Positions 43,500 through 52,627 are shown, counted from the first letter of the stretch. The stretch is 64,000 nt of DNA from Brachyspira hampsonii 30446 (GCF_000316195.1 NZ_JH994111.1:1268532-1332531), one strand, 5' to 3'. A program made the numbers and translations. Notes: generated by a model from the sequence alone, not told the origin.

Positions 43500-43570
43500 G
43501 TCTCGATACCCTATTCGCACTCTGAGTGCCTCGATAAAAAATTGCGAGTGCCTGACATTCGAGAGAATGG
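43500..43570 (+). repeat. Array unit 5 (degenerate last unit)
   Basis: The 5' motif is GTCTCGATACCCTATT. Arms GCACT-CTG-AGTGC and CATTC-GAGA-GAATG are visible, but the 3' motif is reduced to something like ATGGAAG. The end at 43570 is approximate. From here to 43685 the sequence is AT-rich with nothing else I can name. Confidence 0.6.
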
Positions 43571-43685
43571 AAGTGTATTATAACAAACAATTTTTTATTA
43601 ATTATATACAAGTGGATTTCTATCTTTAATTAATAAGTAGTTACATATATTCATTTATTCATTTTGAATTCATAAGTTAAGAATA

Positions 43686-43750
43686 ATAGACTTGTTTCAA
43701 AAGTAATTGAAATGCAAATTATAGATAAAGTTAGTTTTGAGACAAGTTTT
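43686..43750. mobile_element. MITE-like element copy C (65 bp, internally deleted)
   Basis: The left end TAGACTTGTTTCAAAA (43687-43702) and the right end TAGTTTTGAGACAAGTTTTA (43732-43751) match the termini of copies A and B in inverted order with three or four mismatches and an AT-rich interior of about 30 bases. It lies about 115 bases after the repeat array and upstream of the TolC-like gene. Confidence 0.65.
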
Positions 43751-43891
43751 ATCAAATGGATGAACTTTACATAAATCTAATTTACAAAAACTTAAAAATG
43801 TAGTTTATCATACAATAGTAATTTTATTGTCCTTGATAAAAAACTCAAAAATAATAAAATGTATATAGTATTTTTTAATAGGTGTTGGAAA

Positions 43892-45403
43892 GTGTTAAGA
43901 AAAATTATATGCATTATATTTTTAAATTCAGTTTTTTTTAATTTTTTTATTTTTGCACAAACTAATAATACAAACACTATAATACTTCCATATACTCAAT
44001 ATATGGAGAGAATAAAAATCTTAATACCAGAGATGAAATTAACAGCATCTCAGGAGAGTAATGCATATAATAATTTAACTAAAGCAAAAAGTTCAGGAGA
44101 TGTAAAGTTTGATTTGCAGGCAGGAGCTATAGGAAAGCAAAGTCATTTTGATGAATATAGTTTTATACCAACATCAGATTTTAGTTATAACGGCTTTAGA
44201 ATAGGTGCAGGATTCAGCGGACTTATACCCTACTCTGGAACAAGATGGTCTGTGGAGATTAAGCATGACAGTTTCTTTGGAGATTTCAAAACAGGAGATA
44301 TTTCTCTCCCTGTAGATACTCCATTCGGTACAGTAAACGGAAAATTACCGAATATGAGTACGAATGATTTTAAATATTATTCTCCAAGTATAAAAATACA
44401 AATTGCCCAGCCAATATTAAGAGACTTTTTCGGAAAACTAGACAGATATCCAATTAAAGATGCAGAGTATCAGCTTACTATAGCCAAATTAAAAAGAATG
44501 ATAGATGACAAGAGCGTATTAACCTCTTACCAGAAAATATATTATCAATGGATAATGGCTAGAAAATTAATATCTCTGTATGATGCTATGATTAGAGAAG
44601 CTAGAAGTTTTGAAAATCAAGTATACAGAAGATATTCAAGCGGAGTTATAGATAATGACTCTTATCAGAATGCAAGAAGACAAACTTTAAAATATATAGA
44701 AGCAAAAGATAAATCAGAGTTGATGCTTAAAAAAATTATAAGAAATATAAAGTTCTTCATACCAGAAGAAAATATCATACCTAATGAAGATGATTGGACT
44801 CAGACACTTGAAACTTCTATTAATGCCAAAGTGGATATAGTTCCATTTTTAGAAAGTGCTCAGGGGCAAATGGCTTATCAATTAAAATTAAGAAGCGAAT
44901 ATGCACTCTCTATAATGAAAAATAATGCCTTGCCAGACTTGTCTATAGTAGGAAGCGTATCATTATCTAGTTTGGACGACAGCGGATATTTTAAATCTTT
45001 TTCTACTATGACGAATGTTGATTATTTTGTAGGGCTTATGTTTTCTTATCCTATAGGCGGACGAGATGCCAAAGCTAAAATGGAAGATGCTTATGCTGCT
45101 TTGAATGCTGTTGCTGCTGATTTTGACAGAGTTAATAGGGATTTTGATGTGCAGATAGGTACTTATTATGATGAGTTTGAAGCGTATAAAAAAATGCTTG
45201 AAAATAAAAAGCTAGAAGTTAATGCTATAGTATCAAGGATAAATACTCAAAATGCCAAATTCAGACAGGGGCGTCTTCCTATAGATGAGATAATAAATGC
45301 TAGGCTTGATTTAGCACAGGCAAGGGCGGAGCTTTTAAATCTTGAATACATGATAATAAGTACGGTAATGGACTATAATTCTCTGGTGCTTCTTAGTAAT
45401 TAG
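43892..45403 (+). CDS. TolC-like outer membrane efflux protein
   Basis: A protein of 503 residues from the GTG at 43892; an ATG 11 codons earlier (43859) is also in frame, but the later start gives a regular signal peptide (basic RK, core IICIIFLNSVFFNFFIF, cleavage near FAQ). The mature part has the two-fold OEP pattern of long helices: QIAQPILRDFFGKLDRYPIK, QVYRRYSSGVIDNDSYQNAR, then LRSEYALSIMKNNALPDLSI, FSYPIGGRDAKAKMEDAYAA and RQGRLPIDEIINARLDLAQA. It forms the outer-membrane channel of a tripartite pump. An RND gene follows 61 bases later. Confidence 0.85.
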   Translation: MLRKIICIIFLNSVFFNFFIFAQTNNTNTIILPYTQYMERIKILIPEMKLTASQESNAYNNLTKAKSSGDVKFDLQAGAIGKQSHFDEYSFIPTSDFSYNGFRIGAGFSGLIPYSGTRWSVEIKHDSFFGDFKTGDISLPVDTPFGTVNGKLPNMSTNDFKYYSPSIKIQIAQPILRDFFGKLDRYPIKDAEYQLTIAKLKRMIDDKSVLTSYQKIYYQWIMARKLISLYDAMIREARSFENQVYRRYSSGVIDNDSYQNARRQTLKYIEAKDKSELMLKKIIRNIKFFIPEENIIPNEDDWTQTLETSINAKVDIVPFLESAQGQMAYQLKLRSEYALSIMKNNALPDLSIVGSVSLSSLDDSGYFKSFSTMTNVDYFVGLMFSYPIGGRDAKAKMEDAYAALNAVAADFDRVNRDFDVQIGTYYDEFEAYKKMLENKKLEVNAIVSRINTQNAKFRQGRLPIDEIINARLDLAQARAELLNLEYMIISTVMDYNSLVLLSN

Positions 45404-45464
45404 AGAATTATTATTTTTATTGAAAATAATTTTAATAAATTAATTTTGTATTGGAAAATAATAT

Positions 45465-48400
45465 ATGAACAAAATTATAGAACTATTTGCAAAAAACAGA
45501 TTATTAGTTAATGTAATCATTTTAATAACTTTAGCAGTTGGAATATACTCTTATCTTAATATAAAAAAAGAGGCATTCCCATCTACAAACTTTGATGTTA
45601 TGATAGTGCAGGTTATATACCCTGGTGCTTCTCCAGAAGATGTTGAACAATATGCTATGATACCAATAGAAGATGAGCTTCAGACTATAGCTGGTATTGA
45701 TGAGTTTTATTCTATAATAATAGAAAATGCAGGCATACTTACTATAAGAATAGATATGAATTTAAAAGATTCAAGACCTGTAAAAGATGAAATATTTAGA
45801 AGACTTCAGAATGCTCCTAATGTATCAAAAGATGTTTCAGAGATAAAAATTTTTGAAGCAAATGCAAACAGAATGCCTATATACAATTTAGGTATAAGAT
45901 TTAAAGAAGGACAGGAAGGAAGCGAAAAAGAACTTTATGACATATCCAAAAGGTTTGAGAAAGAATTAAAATATGTAGACGGAGTTGCAAATATTGAGGT
46001 ATATGGAAGAACGGATCCAGAAATACAAATACTAGCAGACCCTTACAAATTAAGAGAATACTATACTTCATTAACAGAAATCATACAGGCATTATCTTTA
46101 AGAAATATACGCTCTACAAGCGGAAGTATGAAGCCTTCAGAAAGTGATAAGTTAGAAGATAAAAATAAACTGCTTGTTACTACAGGGCAATTTCAAGACC
46201 CTTTATCTATTACAAATGTTATAGTGCGTTCTATATTTAATGGACAGCCCGTAAGAATAGGAGATATTGCAAGAGTTGAAGAATTATTCGTCGATAAAAG
46301 TGTATATATGAGAGTTAATAGCAAACATGGATACTCTATAAACATAATAAAAAAAGAAGATGCTGATATATTAAAAACTATTGATAATGTTAATAAATAT
46401 TTTGAAAAAAATAAATCTACTATTCCAAGCAATATAGAAATAGTTCCTATGGCAGATAACTCAAGAACTATTACAGACTTGCTTAATGCAGTTTCTTCAA
46501 ATATTATAACAGGTTTTATCATCATATTTATAATACTTATAATATTTTTGGATTTTAAGAGTGCAATATTTACATCTCTTGGTATGCTTATAGTTATATC
46601 TGTTTCACTTATTTATATGACATACTCTGGAATAACTTTTAATATAATATCTCTTGGAGGAATCATAACTGTACTTGGTATGATAGTGGACAATTCCATA
46701 GTAGTATCAGAGAATATTTTTAACTATCATCAAAGAGGTATAAAAGGTCTTGAAGCTACAAAAAATGCTGTAGGAGAAGTATTTATGCCTATGCTTGTTT
46801 CTACTCTTACAACAGTTGCATCATTTGCTCCTATAATATTTGTTACAGGTACTATGGGAAGATTAATCAATCAGTATCCTAGAGTTGTTATTGTAGCATT
46901 AGTGGTGAGTATTTTTCAGGCTGTTTTGCTTCTTCCTAATAACCTAATTACTAAAGAAGAACTTACTGGAGAACATAAAAGAAAAAGATTTAATTTTAAA
47001 AATCCGCTTGATTTTGATAAGGATAAATTATTTGATAAATTAAAAATTCCTTTTATTAAGTTTTTAAGATTTACATTAAAGTTTAGATATATTGTTCTTA
47101 TATTTTTTATAGTTACACTTTTCATCACTCTTTTAATAGCCAAATCAATATTTTCAAAGTTTACTTTAGTTTATGATACAAGTGCTGATGTTATAGTTGT
47201 TAATATTGATACAGGTATTGGAAGTTCCATATACAAAACAGAAAAATATCTTCAGAAAGTTGAAAATATTATATATGAAACAATAAATACAAATGATATA
47301 GTAGCAGTTTATAGTTTACTTGGAAAGCAATTAGATAAAAATACTGTAGAGATATCAGAAGAGATGGACAATATTGCGGGTACTATGATATATTTAGTTC
47401 CAGCCAATAACAGAGAAAAAATAGCTTATGATATAGTTGATGATTTGAATGCGGCTATAGAAAGAAGCGGAATAAAAGATGAATTAGAGCTTATCACAGT
47501 TAATACGAAACTTCCAATAAACCCCGGAAAAGCAGTTGATATAAAAATAATAGGTAATGATACTGCTATGGTTAAAGAAGTAAAAGATAAAATGAAAGAA
47601 CATCTTTTAAGTTTGGACGGAGTAGTCAATTACGATGATGACGATAAAATAGGACAGGAAGAATTGAGAGTAATATTTGATTATGACAGAATGTCTGAGC
47701 TTGGAGTTAATGTAGCTTATGCAGCTAGAGAATTAAGAGCAGCTTATTCTGGAATAGTAGCTACTTCAATACAGGAATTTGAAAATAAATTGGACTTTAG
47801 AGTAAGACTAGATAAAAAATATACTTATGATACTAATGTACTGAATAATCTTTTAATACCAAATACATATTACAGACTTATACAATTAAAAGATATAGCA
47901 GACATATACATTACAAACAATCAGTCAAGCATAAGACACTATAACGGAAAAAAATCTATAACTATGACTGCGGATATAGAACAGGGAAAAAATACAGCCA
48001 TACAAGTAACTTATGCAATGCAGGATTATTTTAATTCTATAGCTAAAGATTATCCTAATATAAACGTAGAGTTTGCAGGTGAAGTTAAAGAAACAAGAGG
48101 CTCTATAATAGGTATTGCTTGGGGATATTTAATTGCCATAATAGCTATATATGTAATACTTCTTCTTCAGTTTAATAAATTCGTTCAGCCTTTTATGATA
48201 CTTGGTATAATACCTTTTGGAATAATCGGCGTTATACTTGGGTTTGCAGCTCATAGAATGCCTATGTCATTTGTAGGTGCTGTTGGTATAGTAGGACTTG
48301 CAGGTGTTGTTGTAAATAATGGTATTATAATGGTTGATTTAATAAACAGAATACTTGAAGGAGGAAATATACATAATAAACAAGATGTATTAAATGCCGT

Positions 48401-48638
48401 TGTGGAAGGGGCTGGAGACAGATTCAGAGCAATATTTCTTACGACTATAACTACAATATTCGGACTTCTTCCAACTGTTTATGGTATAGGGGGACGTGCC
48501 GATTTGATAGTACCTATGGTTATGTCTATGGCTTACGGACTTTTATTTGCAGCACTTTTAACTTTAATACTGCTTCCTTCTCTATTTATGATATCTGCCG
48601 ATTTGAAGCTTATAAAAATAAATTATAAAGATAATTAA
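45465..48638 (+). CDS. RND-family efflux transporter (AcrB/HAE-like)
   Basis: A 1057-residue inner-membrane pump with the RND layout: TM1 (about residues 12-30), a periplasmic loop starting FPSTNFDVMIVQVIYPGASP, a TM2-6 cluster (about 340-490), TM7 near 540, a second periplasmic loop and TM8-12 to the end. The proton-relay motif in TM4 reads GMIVDNSIVVSENI, that is Asp-Asn instead of AcrB's Asp-Asp, a common variant in other RND branches. SFVGAVGIVGLAGVVVNNGI is the matching region in the second half. No membrane-fusion adaptor gene lies between or next to the TolC-like and RND genes. Confidence 0.9.
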   Translation: MNKIIELFAKNRLLVNVIILITLAVGIYSYLNIKKEAFPSTNFDVMIVQVIYPGASPEDVEQYAMIPIEDELQTIAGIDEFYSIIIENAGILTIRIDMNLKDSRPVKDEIFRRLQNAPNVSKDVSEIKIFEANANRMPIYNLGIRFKEGQEGSEKELYDISKRFEKELKYVDGVANIEVYGRTDPEIQILADPYKLREYYTSLTEIIQALSLRNIRSTSGSMKPSESDKLEDKNKLLVTTGQFQDPLSITNVIVRSIFNGQPVRIGDIARVEELFVDKSVYMRVNSKHGYSINIIKKEDADILKTIDNVNKYFEKNKSTIPSNIEIVPMADNSRTITDLLNAVSSNIITGFIIIFIILIIFLDFKSAIFTSLGMLIVISVSLIYMTYSGITFNIISLGGIITVLGMIVDNSIVVSENIFNYHQRGIKGLEATKNAVGEVFMPMLVSTLTTVASFAPIIFVTGTMGRLINQYPRVVIVALVVSIFQAVLLLPNNLITKEELTGEHKRKRFNFKNPLDFDKDKLFDKLKIPFIKFLRFTLKFRYIVLIFFIVTLFITLLIAKSIFSKFTLVYDTSADVIVVNIDTGIGSSIYKTEKYLQKVENIIYETINTNDIVAVYSLLGKQLDKNTVEISEEMDNIAGTMIYLVPANNREKIAYDIVDDLNAAIERSGIKDELELITVNTKLPINPGKAVDIKIIGNDTAMVKEVKDKMKEHLLSLDGVVNYDDDDKIGQEELRVIFDYDRMSELGVNVAYAARELRAAYSGIVATSIQEFENKLDFRVRLDKKYTYDTNVLNNLLIPNTYYRLIQLKDIADIYITNNQSSIRHYNGKKSITMTADIEQGKNTAIQVTYAMQDYFNSIAKDYPNINVEFAGEVKETRGSIIGIAWGYLIAIIAIYVILLLQFNKFVQPFMILGIIPFGIIGVILGFAAHRMPMSFVGAVGIVGLAGVVVNNGIIMVDLINRILEGGNIHNKQDVLNAVVEGAGDRFRAIFLTTITTIFGLLPTVYGIGGRADLIVPMVMSMAYGLLFAALLTLILLPSLFMISADLKLIKINYKDN

Positions 48639-48716
48639 AAAATATGCTATTTACAAATAATATAAAAAAATATATATTATATAAATATTTTCTTATTTTA
48701 TCGGAGAAAGCTGTTT

Positions 48717-49739
48717 ATGAAGATATTAGGTATAGATACTTCCTGTGATGATACTTCAGTTTCAATAGTTGAAAATGGAAATAATGTATTATCTTCAGTA
48801 TTGAGTTCATCAATAGATGCTCATAAGGATTTTCAGGGGGTTGTTCCTGAAATTGCTGCAAGAAAACATTTAGAGGCTATTCTTTATGTAATAGATAAGT
48901 CATTAAAAGATGCATCTTTGTCTTTAAACGATATAGATTTATTTGCAGTAACAAACAGACCAGGGCTATTAGGCTCTCTTTTAGTTGGGGTAAGCAGTGC
49001 AAAGGCATTAGCTTTTTCTTTAAATAAGCCATTACTAGCATTGGATCATATAGCAGCTCATATTTACTCTCCTCATCTTACAAACAATATAGCATTTCCA
49101 TATATAGCGTTGGTAGTATCTGGAGGACATACTATAATAACAGAAGTTCATGATTACGGAGAATATAAAGTTATAGGTACTACATTAGATGATGCTGTTG
49201 GGGAGGCTTATGATAAGGTTGCAAAATTTCTTAATTTAGGGTATCCGGGCGGTCCTATAATAGACCGATTAGCTAAAGAAGGAAACAAAGAGGCGATAAA
49301 ATATCCTATTGTATTATTAAACGGCATAGATGAATTTAATTTCTCATACAGCGGACTTAAAACTGCATGCGTTTACTCTACAAAAAAATATCTTAAAGAA
49401 GGTTATGAGGCAACTAATGAAAATATAGCAGCAGCTTTTCAAATAAGTGCAATAGAACCTTTATATATTAAGACTTTAAAATATGTTGAAAAAAGCGGTA
49501 TTAAAAGAGTTACATTATCCGGAGGAGTGGCATGCAATAGTTATTTGAGAGATAGATTTGGTAACTCTAAAGACTTTGAATGTTATCTTCCTGCTTTAAA
49601 ATACACAACTGATAATGCCGCAATGGTTGCAGGTCTTGCATATCACATGAAAGACAAGCAGGATTTTGCTGATTATAGTTTAGATTGTTCTTCCAGAGTT
49701 TTAAATAAAAAGTATAATAAAAATAAAAGTGCAAAATAA
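48717..49739 (+). CDS. tsaD: tRNA N6-adenosine threonylcarbamoyltransferase
   Basis: A 340-residue enzyme that transfers the threonylcarbamoyl group to A37 of ANN-decoding tRNAs, acting with TsaB and TsaE. It starts MKILGIDTSCDDTSVSIVEN, has the metal-binding pair H-x-x-x-H in LDHIAAHIYSP, VVSGGHTIITEV, DDAVGEAYDKVAKFLNLGYP and the ASKHA motif SGGVACNSYLRDRF. Length is normal. The ribosome-binding site CGGAGAAAG precedes the ATG. It follows the RND gene by 78 bases and may be read from its own promoter. Confidence 0.95.
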   Translation: MKILGIDTSCDDTSVSIVENGNNVLSSVLSSSIDAHKDFQGVVPEIAARKHLEAILYVIDKSLKDASLSLNDIDLFAVTNRPGLLGSLLVGVSSAKALAFSLNKPLLALDHIAAHIYSPHLTNNIAFPYIALVVSGGHTIITEVHDYGEYKVIGTTLDDAVGEAYDKVAKFLNLGYPGGPIIDRLAKEGNKEAIKYPIVLLNGIDEFNFSYSGLKTACVYSTKKYLKEGYEATNENIAAAFQISAIEPLYIKTLKYVEKSGIKRVTLSGGVACNSYLRDRFGNSKDFECYLPALKYTTDNAAMVAGLAYHMKDKQDFADYSLDCSSRVLNKKYNKNKSAK

Positions 49740-49823
49740 AATCATAATTAACTAAATATATAATGTTGAAATTTTGTTCTTGTATACGGCTGTATTATCA
49801 TAATTAATTATGAAACAAGTATA

Positions 49824-50081
49824 ATAGACTTGTTTCAAAACTAAATTTATTAATATTTATAAATTTTTATTTAATATTTTTAAATTATAGTTGGGGCTTT
49901 GCCCCAAACCCCAGTTCTTTTATTGCTATAAAAGAACCAAAAGAACTGCATTTTGTAGCTTAAATATATAATTTATACAACATGTAAAACATTTAATTAA
50001 ATCATAATTAATATTATTTAATTTAGCATAAAATAATAAACTTATAAAGTTATTTGTCAAGTAGTTTTGAAACAAGTCTAA
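49824..50081. mobile_element. MITE-like element copy B (258 bp), reverse orientation to copy A
   Basis: TAGACTTGTTTCAAAACTA at 49825-49843 is matched by its exact reverse complement at 50062-50080. Read on the minus strand the interior shares blocks with copy A: ACTACTTGACAA directly after the end repeat, TGTTTTACATGTTGTATAAA, ATGCAGTTCTTTTGG and a GGGGCAAAGCCCC hairpin. A single extra end-like sequence, TGAAACAAGT, lies at 49811-49820. No coding capacity. The rest of 49740-50159 holds only the purB terminator. Confidence 0.8.
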
Positions 50082-50102
50082 TCATTAAAATTAATGCAAT
50101 AA

Positions 50103-50147
50103 AAAAGAATGATAACCAATTATTTTATAATCAATTATCATTCTTTT
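50103..50147 (-). terminator. Terminator of purB
   Basis: AAAAGAATGATAA (50103-50115) and TTATCATTCTTTT (50135-50147) form a 13-bp perfect stem; extra A residues before it give a T run on the minus strand. Confidence 0.85.
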
Positions 50148-50159
50148 ATTTAATTAAAA

Positions 50160-51452
50160 TTATATTCCAAACCTTTTCATTATAACATCAATATTTCTTA
50201 GATAGTATGCATAATCAAAGCAGTCATCAATTTCATGAGAGCTTAAATATTTTGTAATATCTTCATCTTTGTGAACATTCTCTCTGAAGTCTTCATTGTT
50301 GAGCCATCTTTTCATTGCATTTCTCTGCACCCATCTGTAGGCATTATCTCTGTCGATACCTTTATTAACTAAACTTATCAATATTCTCTGACTGAATATT
50401 AAACCGCCTGTTTTTTCAATATTTGCTTTCATAGCCTCTGGATATATTAAAAGTTTATCTACTATATCAATAAATTTATTAATAGCATAATCAACTGCAA
50501 TAGTAGAATCTGGAAGTATAACTCTCTCTACAGATGAATGGCTTATATCTCTTTCATGCCAAAGTGTAATGTCTTCCATAGAAGCTAATGCATTACCTCT
50601 TACAATTCTTGCTAAACCTGATATTCTTTCGCAAGTGATAGGATTTCTTTTATGAGGCATAGCTGATGAACCTTTTTGTTTTTCGCTGAAATATTCTTCT
50701 GCTTCTCTTATATCTGTTCTCTGTAAATTTCTAATTTCTGTAGCAAACTTTTCTAATGAGCTAGCCACTATTGCCAAAGTTGTAAGATACTGAGCATGCC
50801 TGTCTCTTTGTATTATTTGAGTAGAAACTTTATCAGCTTCTATTCCTAGCTTTTTACAAACAATCTCTTCTATTCTAGGGTCGATATTGCTATAAGTACC
50901 AACTGCTCCTGAAATTTTACCTACAGAAACCTGTTTTTTAGCTTCCTCTACCCTTTTTATATTTCTTTCGTTTTCATCATACCATAATATGAATTTTAAT
51001 CCTAATGTCATAGGCTCAGCATGTATACCATGTGTTCTTCCTATACAAGGAGTATATTTATGTTCTTTTGCTCTTCTTAATAAAACCTCTGATAATCTTT
51101 TTAAATCATCAAGTATTATTTCAGCAGATCTTTTCATCATCACAGCCAATGCGGTATCTTTAACATCGCTTGAAGTTAAGCCCTTATGTATATACTGTCC
51201 GCCCTCGCCTACATTTTCCTGAACAGCTGTTACGAATGAAATTATATCATGATTAGTTTCTTTTTCTATTTCAGCAATTCTCTCTACTGTAAAAGTAGCT
51301 TTTTCTTTAATATTTTTTACTGCCTCATGAGGAATCTCTCCTATTTCAGCCATAGCCTCACAAGCAGCAATTTCAACATCAAGCATAACCTGAAACTCAT
51401 TTTGCAAGCTCCAAAGTTCTCCCATTTCTTTTCTAGTATATCTCTTTATCAT
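50160..51452 (-). CDS. purB: Adenylosuccinate lyase
   Basis: A 430-residue enzyme of purine synthesis, cleaving SAICAR and adenylosuccinate. The fumarase/aspartase superfamily signature GSSAMPHKRNPITCERISG is at about residues 261-279. TNHDIISFV, HKGLTSSDVKDTALAVMM and GRTHGIHAEPMTLGLKF carry other active-site residues. It begins MIKRYTRKEMGELWSLQNEF, the usual Bacillus-type N-terminus. The gene stands alone with its own terminator. Confidence 0.95.
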   Translation of the reverse strand: MIKRYTRKEMGELWSLQNEFQVMLDVEIAACEAMAEIGEIPHEAVKNIKEKATFTVERIAEIEKETNHDIISFVTAVQENVGEGGQYIHKGLTSSDVKDTALAVMMKRSAEIILDDLKRLSEVLLRRAKEHKYTPCIGRTHGIHAEPMTLGLKFILWYDENERNIKRVEEAKKQVSVGKISGAVGTYSNIDPRIEEIVCKKLGIEADKVSTQIIQRDRHAQYLTTLAIVASSLEKFATEIRNLQRTDIREAEEYFSEKQKGSSAMPHKRNPITCERISGLARIVRGNALASMEDITLWHERDISHSSVERVILPDSTIAVDYAINKFIDIVDKLLIYPEAMKANIEKTGGLIFSQRILISLVNKGIDRDNAYRWVQRNAMKRWLNNEDFRENVHKDEDITKYLSSHEIDDCFDYAYYLRNIDVIMKRFGI

Positions 51453-51604
51453 AGATTATTTATCCTTAATATAAAAAATTATAAAATACTAAATTATTAT
51501 AGATAAAATTATAAATTATTTCAATTATTTTTTAATAGTTGTAATTTACAAAAAAAGAATTAGAATTATTGCATTAAAATTTTTTCATATACGGAGCAAT
51601 TAAA

Positions 51605-52627
51605 ATGAAAATCTATGACTTAAGAAGCGATACTATTACAAAACCAAGCGAAGAAATGCGTAAAGCAATATACAATGCAGAATGCGGAGATGATGTTTAT
51701 ATGGAAGACCCTACAGTAAATAAACTTCAGGAAATGGCTTGTGATATAACAGGAAAAGAAAAAGCGATATTCGTTTCAAGCGGCACTATGGGTAATTTAA
51801 TACCTATGATGATATTAGGAAGAAAAACTAGACAGCTACTTTTAGAAGAAGAGTCTCATATAATACATTATGAGCTTGGAGGAGTTGCATCTTTGGCTGG
51901 TATTATACCTCTTCCTGTAAAAGCTGACAGAGGAATAATAACAAAAGATATTGTAAAAAACTATATTAAAGAGCAGCCTTACTATATGTCATCTGTCAAT
52001 ATAGTAGAAGTAGAAAATACTCATAACAGACATGGCGGTTCTGTCTATCCTATAAAAATATTAAAAGAATTATATGACTTCACTAAATCAAAAAATATTC
52101 ATCTTCATATGGACGGAGCAAGAGTTTTCAATGCCTCTATAGCAAGCAAAGTTTCAGTAAAAGAAATATCTTCAAATACTGATTCAATAACTTTCTGCTT
52201 GTCTAAGGGCTTAGGTTCTCCTATGGGGGCTATGATATGCGGAAATAAAGATTTTATTGATGAAGCATTTAGAATAAGAAAATTAATAGGAGGAGGAATG
52301 AGACAAATCGGACTTATGGCTGCTGCAGGAATATATGCTTTAGAAAATAATATACCGTCATTAGAAGAAGATCATCAAAAAGCAAAAAAAATAGCAAAAG
52401 CAATACTTGAGTCTGGAATTGGAACTCTTAATTTAGACAATGTAGAAACTAATATTGTAATAGCAGATACTAAAGAGCCTTCATCAAATATATTATCTAA
52501 ATTATCAGAACAAGGAATCAAAGCAAGTTCTTTTGGAGATTATAAAATAAGATTTGTTACTCATAAAGATATAAGCCTGAATGAAATAGATAAAGTTTGC
52601 GGAATCATCAAAAGTTTAAAAATATAA
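51605..52627 (+). CDS. ltaE: Low-specificity L-threonine aldolase
   Basis: A 340-residue PLP enzyme splitting threonine to glycine and acetaldehyde. DLRSDTITKPSEEMRKA and AECGDDVYMEDPTVNKLQ are the family's N-terminal motifs, KEKAIFVSSGTMGNLIPMMI follows, the PLP Asp region is HLHMDGARVFNA and the Schiff-base Lys is in FCLSKGLGSPMGAMI. Length is typical. It is divergent from purB with a 152-base gap and ends at a strong terminator shared with the MCP gene. Confidence 0.92.
   Translation: MKIYDLRSDTITKPSEEMRKAIYNAECGDDVYMEDPTVNKLQEMACDITGKEKAIFVSSGTMGNLIPMMILGRKTRQLLLEEESHIIHYELGGVASLAGIIPLPVKADRGIITKDIVKNYIKEQPYYMSSVNIVEVENTHNRHGGSVYPIKILKELYDFTKSKNIHLHMDGARVFNASIASKVSVKEISSNTDSITFCLSKGLGSPMGAMICGNKDFIDEAFRIRKLIGGGMRQIGLMAAAGIYALENNIPSLEEDHQKAKKIAKAILESGIGTLNLDNVETNIVIADTKEPSSNILSKLSEQGIKASSFGDYKIRFVTHKDISLNEIDKVCGIIKSLKI

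Larger units (their letters stand above)
43056..43570 (+). repeat. Array of five structured repeat units with uniform 28-29 nt spacers
   Basis: Units start at 43056, 43139, 43222, 43369 and 43500, all with GTCTCGATACCCTACT (unit 5 has CTATT). Units 1-4 end in TAGGAAAGCGGGAT (unit 3 has GAGGGAT). The two ends form an imperfect terminal stem: TCTCG with CGGGA, an internal loop (ATAC opposite AAAG), then CCTAC with GTAGG in units 1 and 2, or CCTA with TAGG elsewhere. Between the ends lie exchangeable hairpin arms, so units are 54, 55, 119 and 102 nt, while intervening sequences are 29, 28, 28 and 29 nt and unrelated to each other. A promoter is upstream and the last unit is degenerate at its 3' end. 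No cas-like gene is within the window. I do not recognise the family. Confidence 0.88.

Noticed and set aside
43056..43570. Canonical CRISPR array
   Set aside because: Repeats differ in length from 54 to 119 nt and only their ends are conserved; no cas gene is visible. I report it as CRISPR-like only.
43056..43570. Integron attC sites
   Set aside because: The imperfect dyad with variable centre resembles attC in outline, but the RYYYAAC/GTTRRRY core sites are absent, no gene cassettes lie between units and no integrase is seen.
43056..43570. TIGR array (guide arrays of Tas proteins)
   Set aside because: Those arrays use much shorter guides and box C/D-like motifs; neither the spacer length nor clear C and D boxes fit here.
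43792..43977. 61-residue minus-strand ORF over the start of the TolC-like gene
   Set aside because: It is antisense to the signal peptide of a recognisable gene and has no features of its own.
45465..48638. Loss of the proton relay in the RND pump (Asp-Asn in TM4)
   Set aside because: The Asp-Asn variant is common in RND branches outside AcrB and does not by itself mean an inactive pump.
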